DNA from: Deltaproteobacteria bacterium
Lineage (GTDB): Bacteria > SAR324 > JACQKK01
DNA: 15,493 nucleotides
Direction: 5' to 3'
NCBI GenBank assembly: GCA_029858165.1
Contig: JAOUFO010000011.1
Span: forward strand, 1-15,493
In this document: in pieces, positions 1-6,632 of the stretch
Position numbering within the stretch: position 1 is the stretch's first letter
Layout of the letters: every line of letters begins with the position of its first letter
Position numbers and translations under genes: made by a program
The notes under the pieces: generated by a model
The model's input: only the letters and a program-made list of their open reading frames with translations
The model's database searches: none
Told to the model about the DNA's origin: nothing

Positions 1-1016
1 CTTAAGGGTTGGGTTTCCCGGGTCACGGTGGCGTAGGGGGCCGCCTCCACCAGGGTCCAGTACCGGGGTGGATGGGGGCCGTCATAGGGGGGGGCTATCC
101 TCTGGGTCACAATCACCTGACCCAGGGCACCATCCGATAAGCCTTTGGGGTGGATGGAGGTCCAGGTATCCGCTTGTAAATGGGGGGCGAGAGCGGGAAA
201 ATCCTCCCGGATGTGGCGGTGGCGGCCCTGTTCAAACCCAAAGGCCAGGGCCGGATCCGGGTGAATCAGATAATCCCCCTCTTCATCGGCCAGATGCAGC
301 CTGAATCCTTCCTCCACCCCCTGGGAGATTCCATCCAGCAAACCCTTGGCATCCATGTTGATCACCACCAGGCCGAACACCCCCCCCCGCCCATTCCCCA
401 CCGGAATGATTCCCCTTAGAACCGGGCGGGGGGGCATCTCCACTTTTCCCCACTCCCGGTTGTGGGTGATCCGGGAAAAAATCAATGTTTCCGGGGGCAG
501 CTTCATGGCTTCCTGAAAGTAGGTTTCCCCGGCTTTGGATTGCAACTTTCCGTCGGCCACCCGGATGATTTTTCCCCCTTTCCGTTGCACCCGCACAATC
601 TCCCGGCCTTCGGCTCCCCCTTCAATGAACCGGGCCTGGAGATAATCCGGTTTGGCCTCCAGAAAATCCACAAAGGTGTTGGCCATCCATTTTTTTATAT
701 CCCCGGCGGTTCTGCCGGTGGACAGTTCCACCCCTCCGGTGGACCGCGCCCGGATATACCGGGCCACAAAATTGGATTTGCTTAAAAACCGGACATCCTG
801 ACCCAACATTTCCAGGGTGGAGCGGAACCGCTCTTTCCTCAGCCGCAACCGTCCCTGAATGTTTTCCACATCCAGCCGTTCCAGGGTGGATTCAAAACTG
901 AAGGTGAAAAACAGAATCAGGGTTAAAGAGGCCGCGGCCACCACCCCCAGAGCCACCAGGATGATTTTCCGGGAAACACTCAGTTTGACGGTCGGCAGGT
1001 TCCGGTTGGGGGCCAT
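1..1016 (-). CDS. Membrane sensor protein, N-terminal part (double-Cache-like sensor; output domain off the window)
   Basis: An uninterrupted minus-strand frame starts at an ATG at 1014-1016 and runs off the left edge, giving 338 codons. Residues about 17-40 form one membrane helix (RKIILVALGVVAAASLTLIL). A long extracytoplasmic region follows, with features typical of dCache sensor domains: DYLQARFIEGGAEGREIVRV near residue 130, VFGLVVINMDAKGLLDGI, and the Cache hallmark DEEGDYLIHPDP. This is the ligand-sensing half of a histidine kinase, diguanylate cyclase or chemoreceptor. The second membrane helix and the output domain would lie to the left of position 1, so the output type cannot be told. 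No clear Shine-Dalgarno sequence precedes the ATG. The Cache assignment is by motif resemblance and I am fairly sure of it; the signalling role is inferred. Confidence 0.82.
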   Translation of the reverse strand, partial: MAPNRNLPTVKLSVSRKIILVALGVVAAASLTLILFFTFSFESTLERLDVENIQGRLRLRKERFRSTLEMLGQDVRFLSKSNFVARYIRARSTGGVELSTGRTAGDIKKWMANTFVDFLEAKPDYLQARFIEGGAEGREIVRVQRKGGKIIRVADGKLQSKAGETYFQEAMKLPPETLIFSRITHNREWGKVEMPPRPVLRGIIPVGNGRGGVFGLVVINMDAKGLLDGISQGVEEGFRLHLADEEGDYLIHPDPALAFGFEQGRHRHIREDFPALAPHLQADTWTSIHPKGLSDGALGQVIVTQRIAPPYDGPHPPRYWTLVEAAPYATVTRETQPL

Positions 1017-1312
1017 GGTGAGGGGTGTTGGAATGGGTTGATGGATTTTTTTAAAAAAAAGGGTCCTGTTTTGGGCTCAACGTTTTTACGAATAAATATG
1101 GAAAAGGTTCCCTGGGGCCGATTTTTATTTAACGGCCCAGAGTATTTTAAAAAATCAGCGGGGGCAGGGGGCCTAAGCGCCCCAAAAAACAAACCCCGTC
1201 TGTTCCCCCGGTGATGGGAAAATGAAGGGAAATGGGATAGGATGATAATGACAGGAGGGGGGGGCATAAACCCCCGCCGGTTGGGGGGAACCCATCAAAC
1301 GCTGGAGGAATT
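1017..1312. other. Intergenic region between sensor gene and small protein gene
   Basis: This 296-bp gap lies upstream of both the leftward sensor gene and the rightward small gene, so it should hold both promoters, but I could not pick out convincing -35/-10 pairs. It contains an A/T-rich block at about 1045-1060, an imperfect inverted repeat (about 1112-1140, CTGGGGCCG against CGGCCCAG with a 12-13 nt A/T-rich loop), and a 5-bp GC hairpin (1168-1172 with 1179-1183). Neither hairpin is followed by the T run of an intrinsic terminator in the sense direction. No credible gene was seen in it. Confidence 0.5.
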
Positions 1313-1501
1313 GTGGAACTGAAATGGGAAGTGATAGAACAGCATGGGGACCAGGGGGCCGACGGCGCTTTTGTCACCTATTATGTCACCCAGCGGGCCA
1401 GGGCGGCGGGGGGGTGGTTGGTGCGGTCCACCCGCCATGAGGAAGGGGATTGGAGCATGGCCCTGACCTTTGTGCCGGATGAGGGCCACACCTGGAAATA
1501 A
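1313..1501 (+). CDS. Small conserved-looking protein, 62 aa, unknown function
   Basis: The frame starts with GTG at 1313, preceded by a strong GGAGG at 1304-1308, which decides the start although the spacing (4 nt) is short. The product is a compact, soluble, charged protein with no signal peptide or membrane segment. Its pattern (start MELKWEVIEQ, then GGWLVRS, then MALTFVPDEGHTWK at the C-terminus) resembles small single-domain hypothetical proteins I have seen with a GGWLVR...TFVPDPxHxW arrangement, but I know of no named family or function. It stops 6 bp before the stop of the convergent secreted-protein gene. Codon use matches the neighbours. A chance ORF is possible but unlikely given the ribosome-binding site and composition. 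Confidence 0.62.
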   Translation: MELKWEVIEQHGDQGADGAFVTYYVTQRARAAGGWLVRSTRHEEGDWSMALTFVPDEGHTWK

Positions 1502-1507
1502 CCCGGC

Positions 1508-2797
1508 CTAAAACCGGAAGGCGGCGGCCAGGGCAAAGCCGTCGTTCATCATCACGGGGCTTATCACATACCCTTTGGCCCGTCCTTCCTGTTTCACCTC
1601 GTTGGTTTTTTCTCTGGCGTTGAGGACCTCCCAAAAGCTGTATCCGGCAAACGCCAGGGCGCCCCCCAGTTGCAACTGGCCCTGGGCGGTGGGCTGGTAC
1701 AGGTTCATGGCCACCAGGGTGGCCACCCCCCCCGCGCCGGTCATCATATACCAGAAGGATTCATTCCCTTCGGCGGCGTTCATTTTGTATTGCCATCGTT
1801 TGCGTTCCGTATCGGCCAGCATCACCGGGGCCAGTTCCATCGGCTTGATTTTGTTTTCCAGCCGGATTCCGGTATCCAGCTCCCGGCGGGTGTCTTCCAG
1901 CAGGGCTGTCTGGCGGGCCGGATTCAGGTAGGTTTGGACCAAAAAGTTCGCCTGGGGGTCTTCCACCGAATGGATCAGAATGGCCTCGGAGGATGTGGCG
2001 TTGACCCGCAGCACCTTGACGATGGCCACGTTTTTGCGCTGGGTGTCTATGTTTTCCCCTTCAAGGTTGTTGATGGGGACCTCTTGTTTGAACACCACCA
2101 TAAAATCCCCGATGCGCAACCCCTGTTTTTCCCCCATGTCCACCACAATCCCCCGGATGGAGGTGGAAAGCACCCGGCCCACAATCAGTGTGTTGGAGGA
2201 GATGCTGTTGGACAGCCGGAACAACTGGTCATCCATGTTGTCATCGGTAAAGTGGATTTCATCCCGAAAATCGGTGAGGTTGTTGGACACATTGATCACC
2301 CGGATGGTCATTTGGATATGGTCCGCTTTCTGGTGGATGGTGCCCACCAGCACCCGGTCGGCCCCCAGCATTTTTCCGCTTTCCACCCCGCAGGCGATCT
2401 GGCGGCAATCCACCAGTTCGGCTTTTTTGGTATCAAAATAGGCGTTGGCCTCCCGAAACCCGACAACCGAAAAATGGCCGGTGTTGCTCAGGTTTTTTTC
2501 CAAAATCAGGCTGATTTGTTCGGCCGCCGATTCGGTGATTTCAAACGGATTGAGGGCCAGCAGCAGAATCTTCACCTTGCCGGATTCCGAAAACAGCCGG
2601 GGCTGGCCCACAAACACCGCCCCGCCGTCAAAGCCGCTCAGGTCATTCCCGGCAAAATCGGCCTGGGCCAACCCCCCTGGAACCCCCTGGCCCAAGGCCG
2701 GGGATGAAATCCCGGCCAAAAAAACACCCCCGGCAGTCAGCAGGGTCAGCCCTGCATGGATGCAAAATGGTTTGAAACGGCGAAACGGATTTTTCAT
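1508..2797 (-). CDS. Secreted CsgG/FlgT-like protein, probable outer-membrane-associated
   Basis: The product is 429 aa when started at the ATG at 2795-2797. This start gives a classical signal peptide: basic MKNPFRRFK, a hydrophobic core about 14-30, and a likely cleavage after ...SSPALG. An in-frame ATG at 2860 would put 21 hydrophilic residues before the signal and is less likely. Residues about 70-200 resemble a CsgG/TolB-like fold: VKILLLALNPFEI, then the pattern VDCRQIAC...GKMLGADRVLVGTI, common in CsgG-domain lipoprotein-like proteins. Residues about 215-290 resemble the FlgT C-terminal domain (VGRVLSTSIRGIVVDMGEKQGLRIGDFMVV). The tail has two hydrophobic stretches and ends in AAAFRF, a terminal Phe as seen in outer-membrane proteins. 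Its role in envelope assembly or secretion is inferred. It is divergent from the JAMM gene with 158 bp between starts. Confidence 0.75.
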   Translation of the reverse strand: MKNPFRRFKPFCIHAGLTLLTAGGVFLAGISSPALGQGVPGGLAQADFAGNDLSGFDGGAVFVGQPRLFSESGKVKILLLALNPFEITESAAEQISLILEKNLSNTGHFSVVGFREANAYFDTKKAELVDCRQIACGVESGKMLGADRVLVGTIHQKADHIQMTIRVINVSNNLTDFRDEIHFTDDNMDDQLFRLSNSISSNTLIVGRVLSTSIRGIVVDMGEKQGLRIGDFMVVFKQEVPINNLEGENIDTQRKNVAIVKVLRVNATSSEAILIHSVEDPQANFLVQTYLNPARQTALLEDTRRELDTGIRLENKIKPMELAPVMLADTERKRWQYKMNAAEGNESFWYMMTGAGGVATLVAMNLYQPTAQGQLQLGGALAFAGYSFWEVLNAREKTNEVKQEGRAKGYVISPVMMNDGFALAAAFRF

Positions 2798-2955
2798 GGA
2801 AAACTGCCCCGGATACGGTTGTTTGTTTGGCCCGGCACGGCCTTGTTTTCCATCATACAAGCAAAAACAAAGCCAGAACCCCTCCTTGTGGCCGGTTTCA
2901 GCATGGGGTAGGATATTTTTTTCCCAAATCCGTCAATCCTATTTTGGCCGTCAAC

Positions 2956-3432
2956 ATGCAAATGTTTCAAATTTCCCAGGAACTGTTGGACCAGTGTTTT
3001 GCTCATGGCGCCCAGGCGTTTCCCGAGGAGGCCTGCGGGGTGTTGACCGGTCCCGGGGACCGGCCCGAAACTCTGGACGGTTTCCATCCATTTGACAACA
3101 AACTGGGCAAACTCCATGCCCTGGACCCGGAACGCTACCCCAGGGATGCCACCGACGGCTACCACATGGACCCCCTGGCCTACCTGAAGCTGGAAAAAGC
3201 CCAGACCGCCCAGGGCCGCCGGGTAAAGGTGATTTACCACACCCATCCCAATGTGGGGGCCTATTTTTCGGAGGAGGATACCCAACAGGCTTTGTGGGAT
3301 GGGCGGCCCCGCCATCCGGAGGTGGTGTATCTGGTGTGCGGGGTCAAGGACCATCAGCCGGATGGAGCCATCTGGGCCTGGTTCAACCCGGAAACCGGGG
3401 GGTTCACCACCCAGCCTGCCCTTCCGGTTTGA
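2956..3432 (+). CDS. JAMM/MPN+ zinc metallopeptidase (Mov34/MPN/PAD-1, M67-type)
   Basis: This is a 158-aa single-domain protein. The complete JAMM signature is present: the catalytic Glu in PEEACGVL (Glu25), His95 and His97 in HTHP, then Ser105 and Asp108 in YFSEED, which is the H-x-H-x7-S-x2-D spacing. Such enzymes are zinc isopeptidases or peptidases. Bacterial stand-alone members are known to trim C-terminal extensions of ubiquitin-like sulfur carriers (CysO, ThiS-like, QbsE), but no sulfur carrier or ThiF/MoeB gene is visible here, so the substrate is unknown. The start ATG 2956 (MQMFQIS) is chosen because upstream residues in frame look non-coding; ATG 2962 is an alternative, and neither has a clear Shine-Dalgarno. 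The last codons and the TGA lie inside a perfect inverted repeat (3415-3448). Confidence 0.85.
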   Translation: MQMFQISQELLDQCFAHGAQAFPEEACGVLTGPGDRPETLDGFHPFDNKLGKLHALDPERYPRDATDGYHMDPLAYLKLEKAQTAQGRRVKVIYHTHPNVGAYFSEEDTQQALWDGRPRHPEVVYLVCGVKDHQPDGAIWAWFNPETGGFTTQPALPV

Positions 3433-3448
3433 CAACCGGAAGGGCAGG
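3415..3448. terminator. Perfect 15-bp inverted repeat spanning the JAMM stop codon
   Basis: Arms 3415-3429 (CCTGCCCTTCCGGTT) and 3434-3448 (AACCGGAAGGGCAGG) are exactly complementary and enclose a TGAC loop that carries the TGA stop at 3430-3432. The hairpin would be very stable and could end transcription or protect the mRNA 3' end on either strand. No T run follows, so it is not a canonical intrinsic terminator. The right arm overlaps the first two bases of the first 72-bp repeat copy. Confidence 0.55.
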
Positions 3449-3518
3449 GGAGAGGCGGAAAGAGCTTTTCCCGATTTTGGTTTAAATGAATTTGATGCGG
3501 CGGGCGGCGAACAGCACC
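3447..3518. repeat. 72-bp direct repeat, copy A1 (duplicated 3' end of the glycosyltransferase gene)
   Basis: These 72 bases are identical to 3698-3769, an offset of 251 bp. On the minus strand the part at 3482-3518 duplicates the last 12 codons or so and the TAA of the methyltransferase-glycosyltransferase gene; the rest duplicates its downstream flank, including the near-palindrome ggaaagagcttttcc. Identity ends at both sides (A against C at 3446/3697, C against A at 3519/3770). It is a non-coding remnant. Confidence 0.9.
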
Positions 3519-3695
3519 CCAAAAGAAATGCGGCGCAAGCCCGGCCAAAAGGGCCGGAAGGCCCGTGCCGGTGCTGAAGCCGCTGGACAGCACCCCAAAA
3601 GAAATGCGGCGCAAGCCCGGCCAAAAGGGCCGGAAGGCCCGTGCCGGTGCTGAAGCCGCTGGACAGCACCCCAAAAGAAATGCGGCGCAAGCCCG
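3511..3695. repeat. Tandem repeat, 76-bp unit, about 2.4 copies
   Basis: Units are 3511-3586, 3587-3662 and a partial 3663-3695, identical to one another. Each full unit contains a hairpin CCGGCC-AAAAG-GGCCGG (3541-3557 in unit 1, 3617-3633 in unit 2). The partial third copy breaks off just where this hairpin would begin. The first 8 bases (acagcacc) overlap the end of repeat copy A1, a microhomology shared by the two repeat types. As 76 is not a multiple of three, the array changes frame at each unit and is unlikely to be protein-coding. Confidence 0.9.
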
Positions 3696-3697
3696 CC

Positions 3698-3769
3698 GGG
3701 GAGAGGCGGAAAGAGCTTTTCCCGATTTTGGTTTAAATGAATTTGATGCGGCGGGCGGCGAACAGCACC
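3698..3769. repeat. 72-bp direct repeat, copy A2 (the in-place 3' end of the glycosyltransferase gene)
   Basis: This is the second, presumably ancestral, copy of the 72-bp repeat. It includes the true stop (TAA on the minus strand, 3733-3735) and last codons of the methyltransferase-glycosyltransferase gene and 35 bp of its downstream flank. Together with copy A1 it brackets the 76-bp tandem array. Confidence 0.9.
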
Positions 3770-5178
3770 ATTTTGAGCAGCAGCCAGCCGTGACGCCAGC
3801 GCTGGATGTTGGTGGAGCCGTAGGTGCGGGCCTGATAGCGGATGGGAAGGTCCACGATTTTCAGGTTCAGCCGGGCGGCGCCGAACAGCAGGTCAAAATC
3901 TCCGAACGGATCAAAATTGCCGAAGTAGGACCGGTTTTCGGCCAACCGCAGGTAATCCTGTTTCCACAGCACTTTGGTGCCGCACAGGGAATCCTTGACC
4001 GGCTGGCCCAACAGCCAGGTGAAGGCCATGGAAAAAAACTTGTTGCCCAGCAGGTTGAAAAACCGCATGGCTTCATCGGCCATGGGGTATACCAGCCGCA
4101 CCCCGTTGATAAATTCCCCCTTGCCGGAATAAATGGCCTCATAAAACAACGGCAGGGTTTCGGGGGCCACTGTGAGGTCGGCGTCCAGAATCATCAGAAT
4201 ATCGCCGGTGGCATGGGCGTATCCCAGCCGCACGGCATCCCCCTTGCCCTCCCCGGTCTGACGAAACACCTTGGCTTTGATCTTGGGGTGTTGTTTCAGG
4301 TATTCCAGGGCGGTTTCGTAGGTGTTGTCCCGCGAATGGCCCTCCACAAAAATCACCTCGGTGCCCCCCCCCATCTGGGGGATGCGTTCAAAAATCTGGG
4401 GCACGTTGCCCGCCTCATTGCGGGCCGGGACGATCACCGATACCACCGGGGGTTTGGGGGTGCGGATGGCCCCGGCGGGGCGGGCCACCCGCACATGGGT
4501 CAGGGCCAGATGCGAAAACGGCCACAGTTTGGCCACAAACCGGTTGAACAACCCGGATACCAGGGGGGTTCCCACCGGCCACATCACCTCTTCGGTGCGG
4601 CTTACCAGATCAAACCCGGAAAGAACCAGCAGGGAATGAATGTCATCCCGGGTCAGCCAGTTCTGGTTCAACTGGGATGTGGCCAGACCCAGGGCGCGCA
4701 CGGCCCGCAGGGGCCCCCCCCACAAATGGGAAAACCCGTTGATGACCAGCCGGGTGGAAGGCCCCGCGTACCGGGCCGCTTCGGTCAAAACCTGTTGGAC
4801 ATCCCACAGGTCGTTGACCAAATCGGAGATGATGATGAAGTCAAACGGCTTTTCCTTCAGTTTCAGGTCATGGGCATCCGCCAGAGCGAAATGAAGGTCC
4901 GGATGGCGTTGTTTGGCTTTTTCCACCATGCCGGGGCAGAAATCCACCCCCAACCCATAGGCGGGCCGCACGGTGGCCAGCAGGTCCCCCAGGCCGCAGC
5001 CCAGTTCCATCACCCGCATCCCCGGGGGGATGTTGTGGCGGTACACCTCCATCAGCCGCCGGTGGTAATAGCGGCTCCAGAAAGGGGGCCGTTTGGCGGC
5101 CACTTTTTCCCAGGACTGGATGCGGGCGGCCTGGAAATTTTTGGCGGCCTGGAGATAGGTTTGGCTGGCGTTGTTCAT
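3733..5178 (-). CDS. Fused class I SAM methyltransferase / family 2 glycosyltransferase
   Basis: The product is 481 aa with two domains. Residues about 35-200 are a class I SAM-dependent methyltransferase: motif I VMELGCGLGD (56-65), an acidic motif-II region GLGVDF near 78, and ALADAHDL near 100. Residues about 243-481 are a GT-A glycosyltransferase of the DPM1/DPG-synthase type: VVSVIVPARNEAGNV, the metal/nucleotide-sugar DADL (332-335) and GDFDLLF (426-432), with a hydrophobic C-terminal segment (WLLLKMVLFAARRI). Relatives transfer sugars from nucleotide donors to polyprenyl phosphate or lipids on the inner face of the membrane. Both domains look intact. Fusions of this kind are known in bacterial genomes; the acceptor is unknown. 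The start ATG (5176-5178) lacks a good Shine-Dalgarno. The 3' end is duplicated downstream (see repeats). Confidence 0.88.
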   Translation of the reverse strand: MNNASQTYLQAAKNFQAARIQSWEKVAAKRPPFWSRYYHRRLMEVYRHNIPPGMRVMELGCGLGDLLATVRPAYGLGVDFCPGMVEKAKQRHPDLHFALADAHDLKLKEKPFDFIIISDLVNDLWDVQQVLTEAARYAGPSTRLVINGFSHLWGGPLRAVRALGLATSQLNQNWLTRDDIHSLLVLSGFDLVSRTEEVMWPVGTPLVSGLFNRFVAKLWPFSHLALTHVRVARPAGAIRTPKPPVVSVIVPARNEAGNVPQIFERIPQMGGGTEVIFVEGHSRDNTYETALEYLKQHPKIKAKVFRQTGEGKGDAVRLGYAHATGDILMILDADLTVAPETLPLFYEAIYSGKGEFINGVRLVYPMADEAMRFFNLLGNKFFSMAFTWLLGQPVKDSLCGTKVLWKQDYLRLAENRSYFGNFDPFGDFDLLFGAARLNLKIVDLPIRYQARTYGSTNIQRWRHGWLLLKMVLFAARRIKFI

Positions 5179-5495
5179 GGGTTCGGCGGGCTGAAAGGTG
5201 TATATGAAGGAACGGATCCATCCGGGTGGATGATTTCAATGGGTCGGGGGCAGGGCTTTCCATCCGGCACGGGGGAGTTTTCCCTGATGGTTACGCCCCC
5301 CAATCCCCCTCTTTTTTATCAAAACGGGAGTTTTTGGCAGTTATGCAGAATTTTCAAGACATTTGTCCACGACCCATAGGGCAGCCAAAGCCGCCGCCGA
5401 AAAAAAGATTAGCCCAGCCGCCCCCAAGGGGCAAGCAATTCATCACCCGTTTTCGGACAAACAGTTGACCCGCGCCCCGGCGGGTGGTCTATTAA
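5179..5495. other. Intergenic region between divergent methyltransferase genes
   Basis: These 317 bp separate two divergently transcribed genes and should contain both promoters. I see a TTGGCA (5334-5339) that could be a -35 box, but no matching -10 at 17-18 bp. A short hairpin ACCCGC/GCGGGT (5468-5473 with 5480-5485) sits 10 bp before the ATG at 5496. A plus-strand 80-codon frame (5226-5468) has poor composition and no ribosome-binding site, so I do not call it. No RNA gene or riboswitch was recognised. Confidence 0.5.
5468..5485 (+). promoter_or_regulatory. Small hairpin overlapping a possible Shine-Dalgarno
   Basis: ACCCGC (5468-5473) pairs perfectly with GCGGGT (5480-5485) around a 6-nt loop. 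The only Shine-Dalgarno-like sequence for the ATG at 5496 is GGGTGG at 5482-5487, so the hairpin would mask it. The stem is short, and if translation really starts at 5607 it has no such role. Confidence 0.25.
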
Positions 5496-6632
5496 ATGAG
5501 TTCTTCCTTATGCAATCAGACCGGCCCCATGGGGGCTGACAGGCTGGAATCCCAAAACCCGGCAGGGTGGAATCCAGGGGAGTATTTCTTTTCATCAAAG
5601 GCGGATATGAGCGGAACACCGGAGTTGCGGCAAAGAATGATGAACCATTTGCAGGAAGCCCAAGGGTTGCAATTGGCGTATGTGGGGCTGGTCAACGGCC
5701 TGTTTCAGGCCCTGGCCGCCGAGCCGTCCTCCGGGGAGGCCCTGGCCGGGCGGACCGCCACGGACCCGGCTTATGTGGCCCGCTGGTGTGATGCCGCCTA
5801 TGCCTTTGGGATGCTGGATGAAAACCAGGGGCAGTTTACCCTTTCTTCCGTGGGTCAGGCTTTTTTACCGGATGCTTCATTCAGTTTGATGCCCCTGGCG
5901 GTCAATGCCATGCTCAATTCCCACATGGCGGACCGGGCCGCCGCATTGATGCGCTCCGGGGAGCGCCCCGGCGAAGAGGTGCTGGCCGAAAACAAAACCC
6001 TGCTGCCCTGGTTTGGTCCCATGCTGGAAGGTTCTTTCGCCCCTTTGTTTGACCAGCAGATCCTCAACGGGGTGCCGGTGTTTTCCGAAATGGACCGCAA
6101 GGGAGGGCTGGTGGTGGACCTGGGGTGCGGCAACGGCTGGTATTTGCGGCAACTGGCCCGCAAAATGGCCAACATCAAAGGGGTGGGGCTGGACGGCTTT
6201 GCCGAAAACATCCATCAGGCCGCCGATTTGGCCAAAAAAGAAAAACTGGATTCGCGGCTGAGATTCCTGAAAGGGGATATTCACGATTTCACCCTGGATG
6301 AGCCTGCCGATATTATTGCCATGAACCGCGCCCTGCACCATGTGTGGGACAAAAAAGAAAGCGTGTTTGCCGCCTTGCGGGACCATCTGGCGCCGGGGGG
6401 GGCGGTGGTGATTTGGGAACCCAACTGGCCGGCCAATCGGGCCGAATTGCGCCACCCGGCCAAACGGGGGCTGGCCCTGCAAAACCTGATAGAACACATC
6501 CAGGGCAACCACCTGTTGCGCCCTGATGAGATTTCTGCCGGGTTTGAATCGGTGGGGATGATTCCTCAGGTGTATTTGTTTGCCGAAGGGCGGGAGGCCG
6601 TGATTGTAGGCCGCAAAAAGCAAACCCCCTAA
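5496..6632 (+). CDS. SAM-dependent methyltransferase with winged-helix-like N-terminus
   Basis: The product is 378 aa. Residues about 45-125 are helical with a winged-helix-like pattern (LAGRTATDPAYVARWCDAAY, then GMLDENQGQFTLSSVGQAFL), as in small-molecule O-methyltransferases and the Rv2258c-like group that dimerise through such a domain. Residues about 195-340 are the SAM-binding Rossmann fold: VVDLGCGNG (206-214), GVGLDG, LKGDIHDF (258-265), ADIIAMNRALHHV and a post-motif LAPGGAVVIWEPNW. The substrate cannot be told. The start at 5496 has a possible GGGTGG 8 bp upstream that lies partly in a hairpin. An internal ATG at 5607 (MSGTPELRQ) with AAGGCGG just before it is a real alternative, because residues 1-37 are not family-like. 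Its TAA overlaps the stop of convergent queC. Confidence 0.85.
   Translation: MSSSLCNQTGPMGADRLESQNPAGWNPGEYFFSSKADMSGTPELRQRMMNHLQEAQGLQLAYVGLVNGLFQALAAEPSSGEALAGRTATDPAYVARWCDAAYAFGMLDENQGQFTLSSVGQAFLPDASFSLMPLAVNAMLNSHMADRAAALMRSGERPGEEVLAENKTLLPWFGPMLEGSFAPLFDQQILNGVPVFSEMDRKGGLVVDLGCGNGWYLRQLARKMANIKGVGLDGFAENIHQAADLAKKEKLDSRLRFLKGDIHDFTLDEPADIIAMNRALHHVWDKKESVFAALRDHLAPGGAVVIWEPNWPANRAELRHPAKRGLALQNLIEHIQGNHLLRPDEISAGFESVGMIPQVYLFAEGREAVIVGRKKQTP

Noticed and set aside
1670..2707. A 345-codon plus-strand frame antisense to the secreted protein gene
   Set aside because: It is a shadow of the minus-strand gene, which has a signal peptide and domain pattern; the plus frame has neither.
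2794..3690. A minus-strand frame with repeated LSSGFSTGTGLPALLAGLAP-like segments
   Set aside because: The protein-level repeats come from the 76-bp DNA tandem array, which shifts frame each unit, and the rest is antisense to the JAMM gene.
3511..3695. Tandem 76-bp units considered as a CRISPR array
   Set aside because: The whole unit is repeated without variable spacers, and there are too few copies.
3565..5379. A 604-codon open frame on the plus strand, antisense to the methyltransferase-glycosyltransferase gene
   Set aside because: Its composition (many Gly, His, Pro, Gln) is that of the complement of a GC-biased gene, it has no domain, and it starts inside the repeat array. The minus-strand gene has clear catalytic motifs.
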